From: Rhopalosiphum padi
Taxonomy: Eukaryota; Arthropoda; Insecta; Hemiptera; Aphididae
NCBI RefSeq assembly: GCF_020882245.1
Contig: NC_083599.1
Coordinates: 19,168,865 to 19,232,864 of the forward strand
Direction: 5' to 3'
Length of the DNA stretch: 64,000 nucleotides
Shown: piece by piece, positions 51,797 through 63,062 of the stretch
Layout of the letters: each line of letters begins with the position of its first letter
How positions within the stretch are numbered: position 1 is the stretch's first letter
Notes under the pieces: generated by a model
What the model was told of the DNA's origin: nothing
What the model saw: the letters and a program-made list of their open reading frames with translations, nothing else
The model's database searches: none
Made by a program: the position numbers and the translations under genes

Positions 51797-52435
51797 ATAC
51801 GGTGATATACGATTGCGTACGATTGTCCCTTTTAATAGAACGATTTCGTACGTTTGTACAATTGCGTACGATTTCTTTACCTAGACCTTAAAAACATTAC
51901 GAATGCAACGTTGCCAACAATTAATTATTAAAAAATTAATTTTTATAAATTAATATTTTAATTAAAAATAAAAAATGTATTTATTAATTTATTTTATTTT
52001 AAATTGGTCATATATTCTTAATTTAAAAAAATATAAATATAAAAATATTAAATAAAATTCAATACGTCGTAAAATAAAATCAAAATACATATTATAAATT
52101 ATAAATTAAAACCTTGATATCGATAACCAGTCCCAGATAAAAAATTTAATATGTTACCATCTATTTTAAATACTAATATAACGGTGCTAATGTGCGACAC
52201 GTCAGGAAATCCGATATGATATTTGGCATTTAATCTTATCTTATAATAGTATGTTATAGGTAATTGAAAAGTATTGGCCTGGGAATAATAGTCACAGTAA
52301 CGTTTATGAAATCGTAACAAATACAAGCAATCATTTCCTAAAATAAATTATACTACAAATTTTCAAGATTCTGAACAACGGCAACGTTGCACTAATTTTG
52401 GGTAGGTAGAATATACGCAATCGTAACGCACCCGT
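51797..52435. mobile_element. TIR element with TACGATTGCGTA termini
   Basis: The left side reads AATACGGTGATATACGATTG, then CGTACG motifs, then GCAACGTTGCC near 51908. The right side carries the inverted order: GGCAACGTTGC near 52380, then ATACGCAATCGTAACG and CCGTTCAATAT. Arms of about 60-100 nt enclose an AT-rich core. CGTACGATT motifs are repeated within the left arm. Exact ends and target duplication are not resolved, and the minus frame at 52099-52326 is not recognisable. Confidence 0.45.
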
Positions 52436-52489
52436 TCAATATACCTATGGAATCAAAAGAAAAAGGTCGAGAAATAAATATCTTAAGTT

Positions 52490-52905
52490 GATCGATGAAA
52501 AAAAAACAGGTTGTGTTATTGTCAAACAATTAAAACAAATCTTATAACAATATTATGGTGGATGATCATCCCTAACAATACATTTATATATATACTATAT
52601 GGCACAAAACGCCGAACAAATAAAAAATATAAATAACAAAAAAAAAAAATTATGATAGCTTATCTGATAACCGAGGTGGTGATAACTGACGCCTGGTGGA
52701 AAACACAATTGCCAACCGACCGGATGACGGCGACAACACACGAACTTTCCTTGGTGGACAATCCTGACGACGCACTGCGGTTCTGGCTCACCGATGAGTC
52801 ACGGACCACGGATGGCCCCCACGGGAGGCCACGATGACGAGCGGTTGCAGATTCCGGCGATAGCAACAGCGGAATCGCACCGATCAGAGATTATCGAACG
52901 AACAC
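52490..52905 (-). repeat. LTR-like sequence adjoining BEL/Pao integrase
   Basis: The part up to about 52740 matches 29880-30115 left of the array. Its right end (GCGATAGCAACAGCGGAATC, then GCACCGATCAGAG) is repeated at 53919-53978. Read on the minus strand it lies just downstream of the integrase, where the 3' LTR of a BEL/Pao element would be. Possible LTR limits, TGT...ACA on the minus strand, fall at about 52899 and 52514, but weak similarity continues beyond the first, so the boundary is not proven. Confidence 0.45.
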
Positions 52906-52930
52906 TGATCGAGAACTCTTCATTTGAAAA

Positions 52931-53395
52931 TTAATGGTTTCCCATGACACAAGCCAATAATCTCTTCATGGAGCGCACTGCAGCTTCCCACAAACCCTCA
53001 AAATGAGGGGAGCTGGGCGGGTTAAAATGCCAAGTCCAGTGTGGGCGTGAATCATCCAACGTGGCTTGTTCCTCCGGGCTGTTGATTATCGCGTTTAATT
53101 GTCGGTCGGCACCCACGAAATTGGTGCTGCAGTCAGTGAAGATGTTCGACGGTACACCTCGCAGGGCGACAAAACGGTCGAATGCCGCGAGAAAGGCGGC
53201 CGTTGATAACGTTATTAAAACTTCGAGGTGGCACGCTTTTACCGCGAAACGAATAAAGACGGCGACATGCACTTTGTATGATCGAGATTTCCGTAGGCGA
53301 GTTTCTTGCAGTTGCAATGGACCGGCGAAATCGATGCCTACGCTGGCAAACGGGCGGCACTGCTGGACACGAGCGGGTGGCAAATCGGAAATCGT
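52931..53395 (-). pseudogene. BEL/Pao retrotransposon integrase core fragment
   Basis: The minus-strand frame of 150 codons reads PPARVQQCRPFASVGIDFAG at its start, then GVPSNIFTDCSTNFVGADRQL-type sequence in the middle, and near the end WHFNPPSSPHFEGLWEAAVR. This order is characteristic of the integrase core of BEL/Pao elements, which inserts the retrotransposon cDNA into chromosomes. The presumed catalytic residues are present at D18, D84 and E133. The usual DNGTNF is changed to DCSTNF. The frame is closed upstream by an in-frame TAG about ten codons before PPARV, and it stops soon after the WEAAVR block at MGNH. Gag, protease and reverse transcriptase are absent nearby, so this is a dead fragment. 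Confidence 0.85.
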
Positions 53396-53800
53396 CGGCT
53401 ATGGTGATGGATGATTAAATCGAACACGAACAGCGCACTCGTTGCTAACTTGACGTAATACCGATCGTATAGAAACGATCCAGAATTGTCGGGATATCAT
53501 GGCGGTCACGATACGTGGTCCGGCATGGCAGCAAAGGCGATTCCAGCGGTGGCACAGCAATAAAGCGAGGTACGATCATTTCGCTAGGAGTATCGGGTGC
53601 CGACACTCACGCGTCAATAGCGAGTGACGTAGTCGACCGCCAACTCTAACGATGCCATCAGGATTAACAAACGGACATAGGCGGGGGAGTGGCTTGTTCA
53701 ACACTCGGCGGCCGTGGTTTAACTCGTGCAACAATTGCTCAAAAAATATACGTTGTGACTCGATCACTAGTGGGCGGAGGGCTGTATAAAAAAATACATT
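53396..53800 (-). pseudogene. BEL/Pao integrase N-terminal region, frameshifted
   Basis: On the minus strand LRPLVIESQRIFFEQLLHEL begins near 53785 and continues to PDGIVRVGGRLRHSLLTREC, then RHPILLAK at 53576. The VRVGGRLR segment is a signature of the region just before the BEL/Pao integrase zinc-binding domain. After a break, HAGPRIVTAMISRQFWIVSI and VLRQVSNECAVR (about 53540-53425) continue the domain in another frame and lead towards the core. At least one frameshift and one stop separate the pieces. Confidence 0.75.
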
Positions 53801-53918
53801 TTACCACGACCAAATTATCGTATTCCTATATTATAAACATAATATTTTTGATATAAATACGTCCGACGATGGGGGGGGTAAACACCCAACCCACCCCCTG
53901 GCTACGCCACTAGTTGTA
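53801..53918. mobile_element. Truncated hAT-like end
   Basis: A G run followed by CCCACCCCCTGGCTACGCCACTAG-like sequence (key part GGCTACGCCACTAG at 53900-53913) is a typical right terminus of aphid hAT-style elements. The matching left end is not clear, because CACTAGTGGGCGG at 53765 belongs to the integrase frame. It separates the integrase remnant from the next LTR-like piece. Confidence 0.35.
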
Positions 53919-54360
53919 GATTTCGGCGATAGCAACAGCGGAATCGCACCGATCAGAGATTATCGAACGAACACTGGTTCGGAACTGGTCGAGTTCGGCA
54001 AAATAACCCCGTGAAGCTGCCGCTGCGGGAGAACGGCGTACGCGGTATGCCGCGAGAATGAACGTGGCGACACTACGGGCGGCGTTAAATGATAACGACC
54101 CAAACGAAACGAGTTTTGACACCCACGAGTCGCACGACCGAGCACAAGAGGGCACACACAAGGTAAAAAAGCCCGCACACAAAAAACGGCGTTTCGAAAA
54201 AACGTAGTCGGACAACGGATCCGGAACGACTGGATGAGCGGCGGCGTTGTGTATAGTACTATAGTATAATGCGTATACCGTTGACCGTATACGACATAAG
54301 ACTGGTTATCGCAACGTTGTCGGCAACGCTAATCGCAGTTGTGCTAATGACTAATACCGC
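53919..54360 (-). repeat. Partial LTR-like or leader copy and CG-rich flank
   Basis: 53919-53978 repeats 52846-52905 with few differences. The CG-rich DNA continuing to about 54350 contains a 101-codon minus frame ending RTSVRSIISDRCDSAVAIAE, whose end covers the repeated segment. It could be the beginning of the BEL/Pao element (5' LTR or leader) or an unrelated coding remnant. I do not assign a product. Confidence 0.35.
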
Positions 54361-55010
54361 CATGGAGCAAACAATTTTTGCCACTTATTCCCCCCTCCTC
54401 ATAACCAAAAAAAATTTTTTAGTAGTATAATTTATATACCTCCATAAATATAAAATAACAATTTTTAAAAAGAGATTTAACTCTAATTGAAAATATAACA
54501 CAACTACACAAGTAAACATTAATAAGTTAAATAATTATAATAATGTAGATTTGCAATAATACATTCAAAATCGTTATAATTGAAAAAATCAAATTGTTTC
54601 ATAAGTTTTAACACTACGTACTAAAGTACTACAGTAGAGGGAAAAAAACGACTAAGTGAGAAACGTTAATTTTGGTTAAAAGTTATTAAAATAATTGTCA
54701 TCATAAATAAAATTATTTTTAAATTACATAGAAATTCGAAAGCACATCACTTGTTGAAATAAACTTTTCATTTATATTAATTTTTTTAATATGTAATTTA
54801 TATATTTATTTATATTTTATAATTAACTCTTTAGTTTAATATAAGCGTTTTAATTGTTTATTTAATTACTGTTTTATTATAATTGTAATTTTTTTATTTA
54901 CATATATTATTTTATTTCTCAATTTTCTACTATTATTCTAATAAATTGTACAGTACTTTAATGTTATAGGGGAAACCCGTATATTTTGTAATAAATAAAT
55001 AAATAAATTA
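54361..55010 (+). mobile_element. AT-rich DNA ending in a probable LINE tail
   Basis: At about 54967-55010 GGGGAAACCCGTATATTTTG is followed by TAATAAATAAATAAATAAAT. This is a common 3' end style of insect non-LTR retrotransposons with a simple-repeat tail. No reverse transcriptase is visible upstream, so it would be a heavily truncated or decayed copy. Confidence 0.3.
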
Positions 55011-55387
55011 GAAGTAAGGCTTCAAAATCACAGGTTGCGATAAACCAAATTTTATCGTTAAAAAATGTAAACGTATTTTATACCTAGGTAGTAGGTACCT
55101 ACGTAGTTTTGATGGGCGAAGTCGCAACGATAGTAATAATATAATATAGAGATGGATATAAACTATTATAGGTTCTACTATATTTTGTAAAACATTAGGC
55201 GTCAGTTACGTCTTGATCGTTCGACGTGAATACGCGATACTTTAAGGAAATTTAATAATTAATAAAAATAATTGACTTTTTATAATATATTTATACTAAA
55301 TTAATAGCTATTTGACATTTTAAAGTTAACTGCATTCAACGTTTTTTGTCGTGTATACTATTCGTCATTCAATATGATATCTATATA

Positions 55388-55419
<32 letters not shown>

Positions 55420-56770
55420 ATATATTTATTTATAAAATGTCGTTTATTTCCTAGATTCGATTCGTGTAACTATGCGTATTGTACTATTGTCCAATACTTA
55501 TCGTAGGAATTAGACAATTTACAATACTACAAGACAAGTAGAGATTTAATGAAAAATACAAAGTGAATATTGAAATGATTTAAATTTAAAAATTATTTAT
55601 AAAAACCAATGTAACATTTTATTTTTCAGATAGGTGTAGTTTAATTTTAAAATTTCGTTTAAAAAAAAAATAAAATCTGTTTAATACTGTTTGACGATTA
55701 CACACGCACACCTATACTGGCTATACTGACTTGCTGTACTATATTACACTATGCAAGAAATCACCGTATTTTACTTTATCATATCACGCTCTAACCGCCT
55801 ACAATCTGTATATGTATATGTATGTGTGTACAAGTTTAATCTACTGCCGATCCCATAGGTAAAAACTAAAAACCAAGAATTATCGTTTTTATTAACTTTA
55901 TCATCATTTTATTTACGGCTTTCCACAGCAACTTTACGTATACTAGGTGTAAACTATAAGTCTATTAATGTATAATATTAAGTGAATAATAGATGTTATC
56001 ATAGATGTTTCTGACCAGAAATTATTTATTTTATTCAACGGTTTATCACTTAATTAAAATTTAACACAATATCAAGTATATTAGTCAACAATCTTTATTG
56101 AGACCTATTCAATGAAGAGATATGCCAAGAAATAACCATTAGGGTCCTTTTTTTTAAATATTATTCATGAGTCATGAATCATGACTAATTCGAACAAAAA
56201 TCGTATGTGTAAACAACTAATGTTAGTTCCTACACGACGAAAGAATAGGAATATTATAAGTTATCAATCTACGTCTATAAAATACTGTCATACATTTTAA
56301 CCCTTTATTCTCTATACAATAAATACTTTATAACTTTATAAGCTATCTATTTAATTTAATTTTTATCATCAACATCCGCATATTTTTAAAATTATCGAAA
56401 TTCTCAAATTATTTCAAGTTAATACATATATAAAAATAAGAACAACTGATAGTAACTTAGTAATTAAAATAAGTCAAAAACATGCCGAAAAAGAAAATTT
56501 TATAAATCAAAAAATAAAAGAATATTCAACTAAAAAAATTAATCAATATGACTACGTTAAAGCTTTAAGCTTCTAAAATAAACCTCATTAAATATAATTT
56601 TTTTTTTTTATTGTTTTATTTTATTAAAATTATTAAATTGATAATATTTATTAGGTAAATTATTAAATATTATAAAGAATTATATATTATACAGAATAAA
56701 GGGTTAAAATGTATGACAGTATTATAATATGATATAACTGATATTATTAGATTGATAACTTATAATATAC
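55011..56770. other. AT-rich DNA; one dispersed-repeat segment
   Basis: 56060-56170 resembles 29590-29680 (CAACAATCTTTATTGAGACC, then TATTCAATGAAGAG). Otherwise no gene is visible. Confidence 0.4.
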
Positions 56771-56774
56771 TTAG

Positions 56775-57005
56775 TGTAGGAACTTACACGTGTACCTTTT
56801 TTTTACCATGTAGGAACTTACACATGTACCTGTTTTTTACTGTGTAGGAACTTACACATGTACCTGTTTTTTACTGTGTAGGAACTTACACATGTACCTG
56901 CTTTTTACTGTATAGGAACTTACATATGTACCTTATTTTATCGTGTAGGAATTAACATATGTATCTTGTTTACCTGCTATAGGTCTCGTGTAGGAACTTA
57001 CATTC
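56775..57005. repeat. Minisatellite, 34-bp unit, about 7 copies
   Basis: TAGGAACTTACACATGTACC starts at 56777, 56811, 56845, 56879 and 56913, giving an exact 34-nt period, then at 56946 and 56991 in degenerate form. Each unit contains the palindrome ACATGT and a T-rich spacer. Confidence 0.85.
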
Positions 57006-57035
57006 GCCCGTTTGGGATGCGCCGCCACGGATCTA

Positions 57036-57402
57036 GGACAATTGGTCCCAGCGAAAAAATGTCGTATACCGACAATTGGTCCCCGTCATAATTGTATACT
57101 CGGACAATTAGTCCCCGGCGTAAATGTAAATAGTTAAATACAAAATTTAATTAAAATTTATGTAAATCTCGAAAGCCTATACAAATAATTTAAAAGATCG
57201 TCTTTTGAAAAGTTATTATCAAAACTTAATATTGCAAATAGAAATAATGTTTTTTTCTATGTCGCTTACAGGTTTCATAAAATTATTTATCTACGATATC
57301 ATAGTGGTTATTATTAGTTGTAATTTATTGATACCTACCTTTCTTATCCATTCTGCCGATTTTATATCGATTCCGCCGGCTATTGATTCCGTCAGCTACT
57401 GT

Positions 57403-57442
<40 letters not shown>

Positions 57443-58170
57443 TCATACAATGTCCGGAATTGTACATTTCGCAATTTGTACAGTGATTTTTGTACACATT
57501 GCAAATCGTACAATGTTGCTGTACAAAGTAACTAGATTGTACAAGTTACATTATTCAATTCGCGATGTGTACAATAATCACTGTACAAATTGCGAAATGT
57601 ACAATTATTGTACAAATCACAAAATTTAAAAACATAATATTATAAAAATTACAGTTTTTCGTATAAAAAAATATTATTATAAAACTACACATTACTGTAC
57701 ATTGTACACATCGTGATATAAAATAAAATACGTGAATCTATAGTAACTGTTGTGTTTTCAAAGTATTTTCTTAATAAATATTACATAATAGTGTATCATA
57801 CAAAATTAGATATACCTGGTCTTTACATATTAGTATACTACAATTATTGTACAAATCACAAAATTTAAAAACATATTATATAAAAATTATAGCTTTTCGT
57901 ATAAAAAAATATTATTATAAAACTACATATTAATGAAATCAAATATAATTACGTATTATTTTCTTATTCGACGATATTATTTATTATTAAGTTCATTTTT
58001 ATTTATTTTTTAAACAAATAACTATTACCTATTATATTTTAAAAGTATTATATTATTGAAAAAAACATTTTTTAGAATGTTTATTAATTGGTAAAAAAAT
58101 ACTTTGTATTTACCATTTTACTTTTACGCCGTGGACTAATTGTCCGAGTATAAAATTATGACGGGGATTA
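57036..58170. mobile_element. TIR element with GGACAATTGGTCC-type ends
   Basis: The left end has three GGACAATT(G/A)GTCCC motifs spaced about 35 nt apart (57036, 57070, 57105), followed by GGCGTAAATG. The right end (58125-58165) is the reverse complement of the left from CCCCGTCATAATT through TACTCGGACAATTAGTCC to GGCGTAAA. The element is about 1.1 kb. Inside are a TGTACA-rich hairpin (57459-57604), a TA microsatellite (57406-57439) and a roughly 100-bp direct repeat (57600-57692 and 57840-57932). No transposase is present. Confidence 0.6.
57459..57604. repeat. TGTACA-rich inverted repeat
   Basis: The left arm AATTGTACATTTCGCAATTT, then GTACAGTGATTTTTGTACAC, pairs with the right arm ending CACTGTACAAATTGCGAAAT, then GTACAATT. 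Arms are about 50 nt and the loop about 45 nt. GTACA or TGTAC occurs roughly ten times in 150 nt. Confidence 0.75.
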
Positions 58171-59899
58171 AACAGTTTGGGATTTGCTAAATATGTCAAT
58201 TTTACATAAACAAATTGAGCCGTCGAGGGACGCCTGCCAGATGTGAAACATCAACAATTTACTTTTTGTAATAATGTTGATAATTATTATTATTATTATT
58301 TTTTTAATTATTATTATTATTTATTTTTTGTCAAGCTTCAGCGAATTGAGACGACGAGCCACGAGTGGGGCGTGGCGACGCGTCGCCACTCCACAGTCGG
58401 TCTCACTACCGTACCGCGCTATTAGATATTTCACATCAATAATCTATAATCATGAGATTTAAATATAATATCATACAAATTAATTTTAAAGAAAAACAAT
58501 TAATTCAAGAATTATAATTTTTGTTATAATTGGTTAAAATACAATCGTGATACATGCAAATTTAGTGTCAATTAATTGGTTAATATAGAGGGCGATTAAA
58601 TTGTCTACATAAATTACATTTATTTAATTAGTAATTACATATTTTGTAGTATTTATTCGTTGATTTTTTCTTAAGATAATTGTTTTTTTTTTAATTAATC
58701 GACGAAGAAATATAAATCAATTCAATCTGAGTATAATATTATAAAGGTCGTGGATTATTATAAATTTAATTCGATTAATGCATTTTGTACATATTTGAGT
58801 ATATAATTATCTAGAAACCTAATTGTAGCTCAAATTGGAATATCACTGCAGATATTTAAAGGGGAATATATTATGCTTTCTTTATAGTTTTAACTTGTAT
58901 TTGATGATTTTTAATATTATAATGATAGACATACATTCATTAACATTTATTATTAAGTATTTCCATAACTTATTTAAATTTTGATTAAAAATTAATAATA
59001 CTATTATAATTATTATTTTAATTAGTAATACTCCAATAAGTAAATCAAAACAGCATTTTCTTTTTTTCATGTTATAATATAGTAATTTATTATTAATTTT
59101 GATAGGTACATAGATACATGTACTATTAAATATTAAATAACATACAATCACAGGATATCTTATTAGAAACAACAATATCCAAATGGGTTTTCAATTAAAT
59201 ACATTTTAATAAACAAAGAATATTTCTGTACGTTGATAGACAACTTAAATATATATAACCTATAATATACTATAAATATATAAATACGATAACGACTGAT
59301 GTACATTTATATATATTCGTTCTTTAATTAATTTTAGCAATGAAAATGAATGATATTCATAACTAATCGATATAAACTTTATACGCATATGATGTGTACT
59401 CTAATTACGGCCTAACTTAGTGATAATCATGATTCCCATAGACCATTATTTTAATAAACATTAATATTTCGCTAATCTAACTGAGTTCGACTTTCAAATG
59501 TTAATCATAATTTATGCTCTAAATTTTTCTTTATTTATTTAGATTCTTAGTGGTGAATATATTTATTTAGCATATAATTTTTTTTGTGGTTGTATTAAGA
59601 AAAAATAATTTGATGTTCTTCGTAAAGACTGGTTTGCGAAACAAACAAAGGAAAAAATACGAAAAAATTTGTATTTTTATACCAATAATTTCAATACAAA
59701 ATCAATTTAATTTAATAATTTAATTTAACAATTATTAAATTGTTAAACATTATAGTTAACATGCATAGAAAGAAAGCAATTATTTATACAAAAAATTAAA
59801 GTATATTGTGTCAAATACTAATACATTAATACTGTTTTATCTGACCATTTGCAATTTAGGTAAAACGCTGTCTTAAAACATGCTATGTTGTCATATGAC
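58171..59899. other. AT-rich DNA
   Basis: It contains an (ATT)n-rich tract at about 58274-58325 next to a short CG-rich patch (58335-58425). No gene could be supported. The 97-codon minus frame at 58882-59175 is hydrophobic but AT-driven and isolated. Confidence 0.4.
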
Positions 59900-61212
59900 C
59901 AGGGGCGTGTATATGCGGGAGTCGTATACTCCGCGTATACTCATTACAATATTTATAAAGAAATGCATATACATGAAAAAAATATTAATTTTATACTTTA
60001 TTAGGAATACGGTTGATAAATGTTGTTGTGTGTATACGGTGAATGGTGACAAATGGAAAATGGTATATTATTTTATTGGACGTAGCCCATTCGGCTCCAA
60101 TTTTCCTAAACGGCTCCTGTTATAAAAATAACACAAATTCCTCTTCACTTCATACAGACTGTCTCAAAAGAGGTATGGTTAAAAATGTGTTGGTGAAAAC
60201 TAAGTAAATTACAAAAATTTATTATATAAAAAAAGAATATACCTACTATCGTATTATTGTGAATTAAATTTAAAAGTTAAAAAAATGTAAAAACATATAT
60301 TTATATATAAAAATATTTAATAAAAATTAAAAATTAAATTATAGGTAAATTTTTTTGGCAGAATTTTTTTATATACTTCATACGAATATTTTTAGCGAGT
60401 ACACGAGTACGTATAATTTATAATTTCAGTATAGAAATTATGTTCAATGTTTCGATATTTTCGATATTATCAATATATCTTATATTTTCAGTAAAAAGTT
60501 TTTATACATTTTAAATTTAAAAATACAATATATCGGTGGTATACAGTGCTCGATAGTAATACAAATACGTCCTACATGTTACGGTAAAAATAAAAATAAT
60601 AATAACAATCAAAATGCATAATTTATTCAATATACTATAAATAGATAACAAAATTAATAATTGTTATTTTTAAAATAAAAAATCATAAAATAAATTCGTT
60701 TACTTATACTATATAGAGACTTAGAGTAGCTCAAATTGGTATACCGGTATTACCGAAGCAGTTTGGGAACTTAGACGTTTGTAAATTTTTTTTTCGACAA
60801 GAGCCGTTTAGGAATTTACCTGTTTGTAAAACCTTTTTCGACGGTAGCCGTTTTGGAATAAGCAAACAATGGACGGATGGGATGCACCGATTTTATTAAT
60901 TGTTTTTGAAAATTTTAAATTGGTTTTTTAAATTCTATTTTATAAAATTAAAAATAATATAGTTTGAATATTACTTATCAAGTTGTAAAATCTAAGACCG
61001 TAGTACAATCGAGTATAATATAATATTTACGGATGATATTGATAGTACTATTTATTTTCTACAGCGGTATTTATAGGTATGTTATATATGTTATGTATTT
61101 TATATAATTTTTCGACTAAGTGTCGAACGAAGTAAGAACATTTTTTTTAAAAAAACCTACATTTAAAAAAATATGGCGTATACTCAAGACGTTATTTACC
61201 AATACATCCCTG
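59900..61212. mobile_element. Possible hAT-like element containing family B
   Basis: The left end CAGGGGCGTGTATATGCGGG is followed by a hairpin (GGAGTCGTATACTCC), much like the layout of the hAT element at 17935. The right end complements CAGGGATGTATTGG, with GAGTATACGCC inside it matching GCGTATACTC near the left end. The flank CATATGAC (59892-59899) resembles CACATGAC (61215-61222), but that is 2 nt away from the end, so the target duplication is not proven. Repeat family B (60240-60870) lies inside. Confidence 0.4.
60240..60870 (-). repeat. Dispersed repeat family B, copy 2 (inverted)
   Basis: This is the reverse-complement counterpart of 19484-20065, with the same landmark order (GTAAAACCTTTTTCGAC, GGTATACCGGTATTACC, TCGATAGTAATAC, then TCCTACATGTTA). 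It has many small differences. Confidence 0.6.
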
Positions 61213-62580
61213 CACACATGACTTCACGCTTTTAACAACGAAATATGGAAATGTACGTAATGAATTCTTAGTATGGTTTATTTATAGCTAATGTTAGTAG
61301 TTAGTACAATATTATTGATAGTTTATTGTATGACCTAGTATTATTGAATATGTAGAGTAGAATATACGATAATCATAAAAGATGGCTTTGTGTCGATGTA
61401 CACGTATGTACCTACTACCGTCGGAATAAAACAGTAAGTTTAGAAATAAAATTGTTTGGGCTTTTAACAATATGACTATTATTGTTCGTACCCCCCTTAT
61501 ACAATCCATTGTGAATTATGTGTAGATACCAGCGTAATACTAAAATATCAGCGACATTGCGTTCCACAGAACGCACTATAATAGAAGAGTGAGTCGTATT
61601 CTTTTTAACAACAAAATAATTTTGCAAATATTCGTATAATTTTTAGACTTATTTTTTCAAATAGTAGATACCTACTAAAAATGTTTTAATAACAATTTCT
61701 AAAATCAAACTTGTAAACGATGAACATAAAAATATTATTCTCTACAATCGAAAGTGAACCTTAATATAATACAATACGCGCCGTGTTGTACGGAGTATTT
61801 CTCAATTGTGTATTTATTAACAATGACCTCAGACCGTGTTCAGAGCCACAAAAGACGACAGGTCGTTGGGTTCGTCCGGTTTTACAAAAAAACTGCTGAA
61901 AATATATTATAGCTATCAGGAAAAAAAATGTCGTACCGTATACAGAATACTGTCAATACTACCACTATATAGCACGATCATTAATCTCATATAAAAGAAA
62001 TGAAATGTTTTTGTCAATGTATACCGAACAATTCGAAACCTGTTGACGCCAGTTTACTCGCGGGTAGTTCTTTGGTGGCGATGCATGCACAAAAAACGTC
62101 TTATACAGCCATGTACACCATATAGGTACATTTTAATACATTATAAGATCCATAACAATATAACTGTCCATACGCTAGGTGTGGTCTTTAGCTAACGCAG
62201 ATTTTCGGACACACAGTACAATGTGGGTTTTTAACGGAAGGTCGAATTATATTCGTTAAGGCGATAAAATTTCAAAGTAAATAATTTAAAATCAATATCG
62301 TCTTCCAGAGTTCATTATTATGTATAGTAATACAGACAACACAGCGAAACCTTCCATAGTGGACATCTCCTAATAGCGAATGTCATTTGGGAAATTAGTA
62401 TATTTTCATTACTTTTCAACTAAAAGCGATCACCGATAGGCTAAAACCGTTAAGGACATCACAACACTAAAAACCAAATTTGCTTAGATTTAAAGTATGT
62501 CATTATCTAAGAAAATATATAGTGTGAATCTCACACTTAAACACTAATAATTACACAATGAGATACAGGCGTTTGAAAAT
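61213..62580. other. AT-rich DNA without supportable genes
   Basis: The two short minus frames at 61312-61627 are isolated and carry no recognisable motifs. Confidence 0.4.
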
Positions 62581-62581
62581 A

Positions 62582-63062
62582 TACGTGTGACGTCATAGAC
62601 CCGAAGTCGGAACAACGGCGTATGTTTTTACCTGCAAAACTGTCTAGATTAACACAACGATTTCAATCGTTTAATATAATATTTTAAAATTATTTTTTAT
62701 GTAACCTTAAGTCTTTTTTTGTTTTTATAACACTGATGTGATTATAATCTTGATATACTTTTTAATTTTTTTACAGTAAATAAAACTATTATAGTCAATT
62801 TCGTAAAATGTGGTTTGCGCGGCAATACAATGCGAGTCGCGAAGTCAATAATTTTACTAAATAATAATTTCTAATATGTATGCAACAACAAGATATATTC
62901 AATTTTAAATCACACTATCGTCATAAACATACTTGAGATTATGAAAAAAAAAATTCTGAAATATTATTTAAAGTTATAAAAACCATTGTGTAAATCAAAC
63001 TATACTTTTACACGTAAAATATAGGCGGTTGCTCGGTCATCGGCTCTATGACGTCACGCGGC
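62582..63062. mobile_element. Small TIR element with TGACGTCA in both ends
   Basis: The left end is CGTGTGACGTCATAGACCCG and the right end complements CGCGTGACGTCATAGAGCCG. Inside these ends, CGTATGTTTTTACCTG on the left resembles the complement of CACGTAAAATATAGG on the right. The core of about 380 nt is AT-rich with no ORF. The target duplication could not be determined. Confidence 0.5.

Noticed and set aside
53061..53414. 117-codon plus-strand ORF
   Set aside because: It is antisense to the clearly recognisable BEL/Pao integrase core.
53765..53913. A complete small hAT element with CTAGTGG...CCACTAG ends
   Set aside because: The left CTAGTGGGCGG is part of the in-frame BEL/Pao coding sequence, so only the right end is credible.
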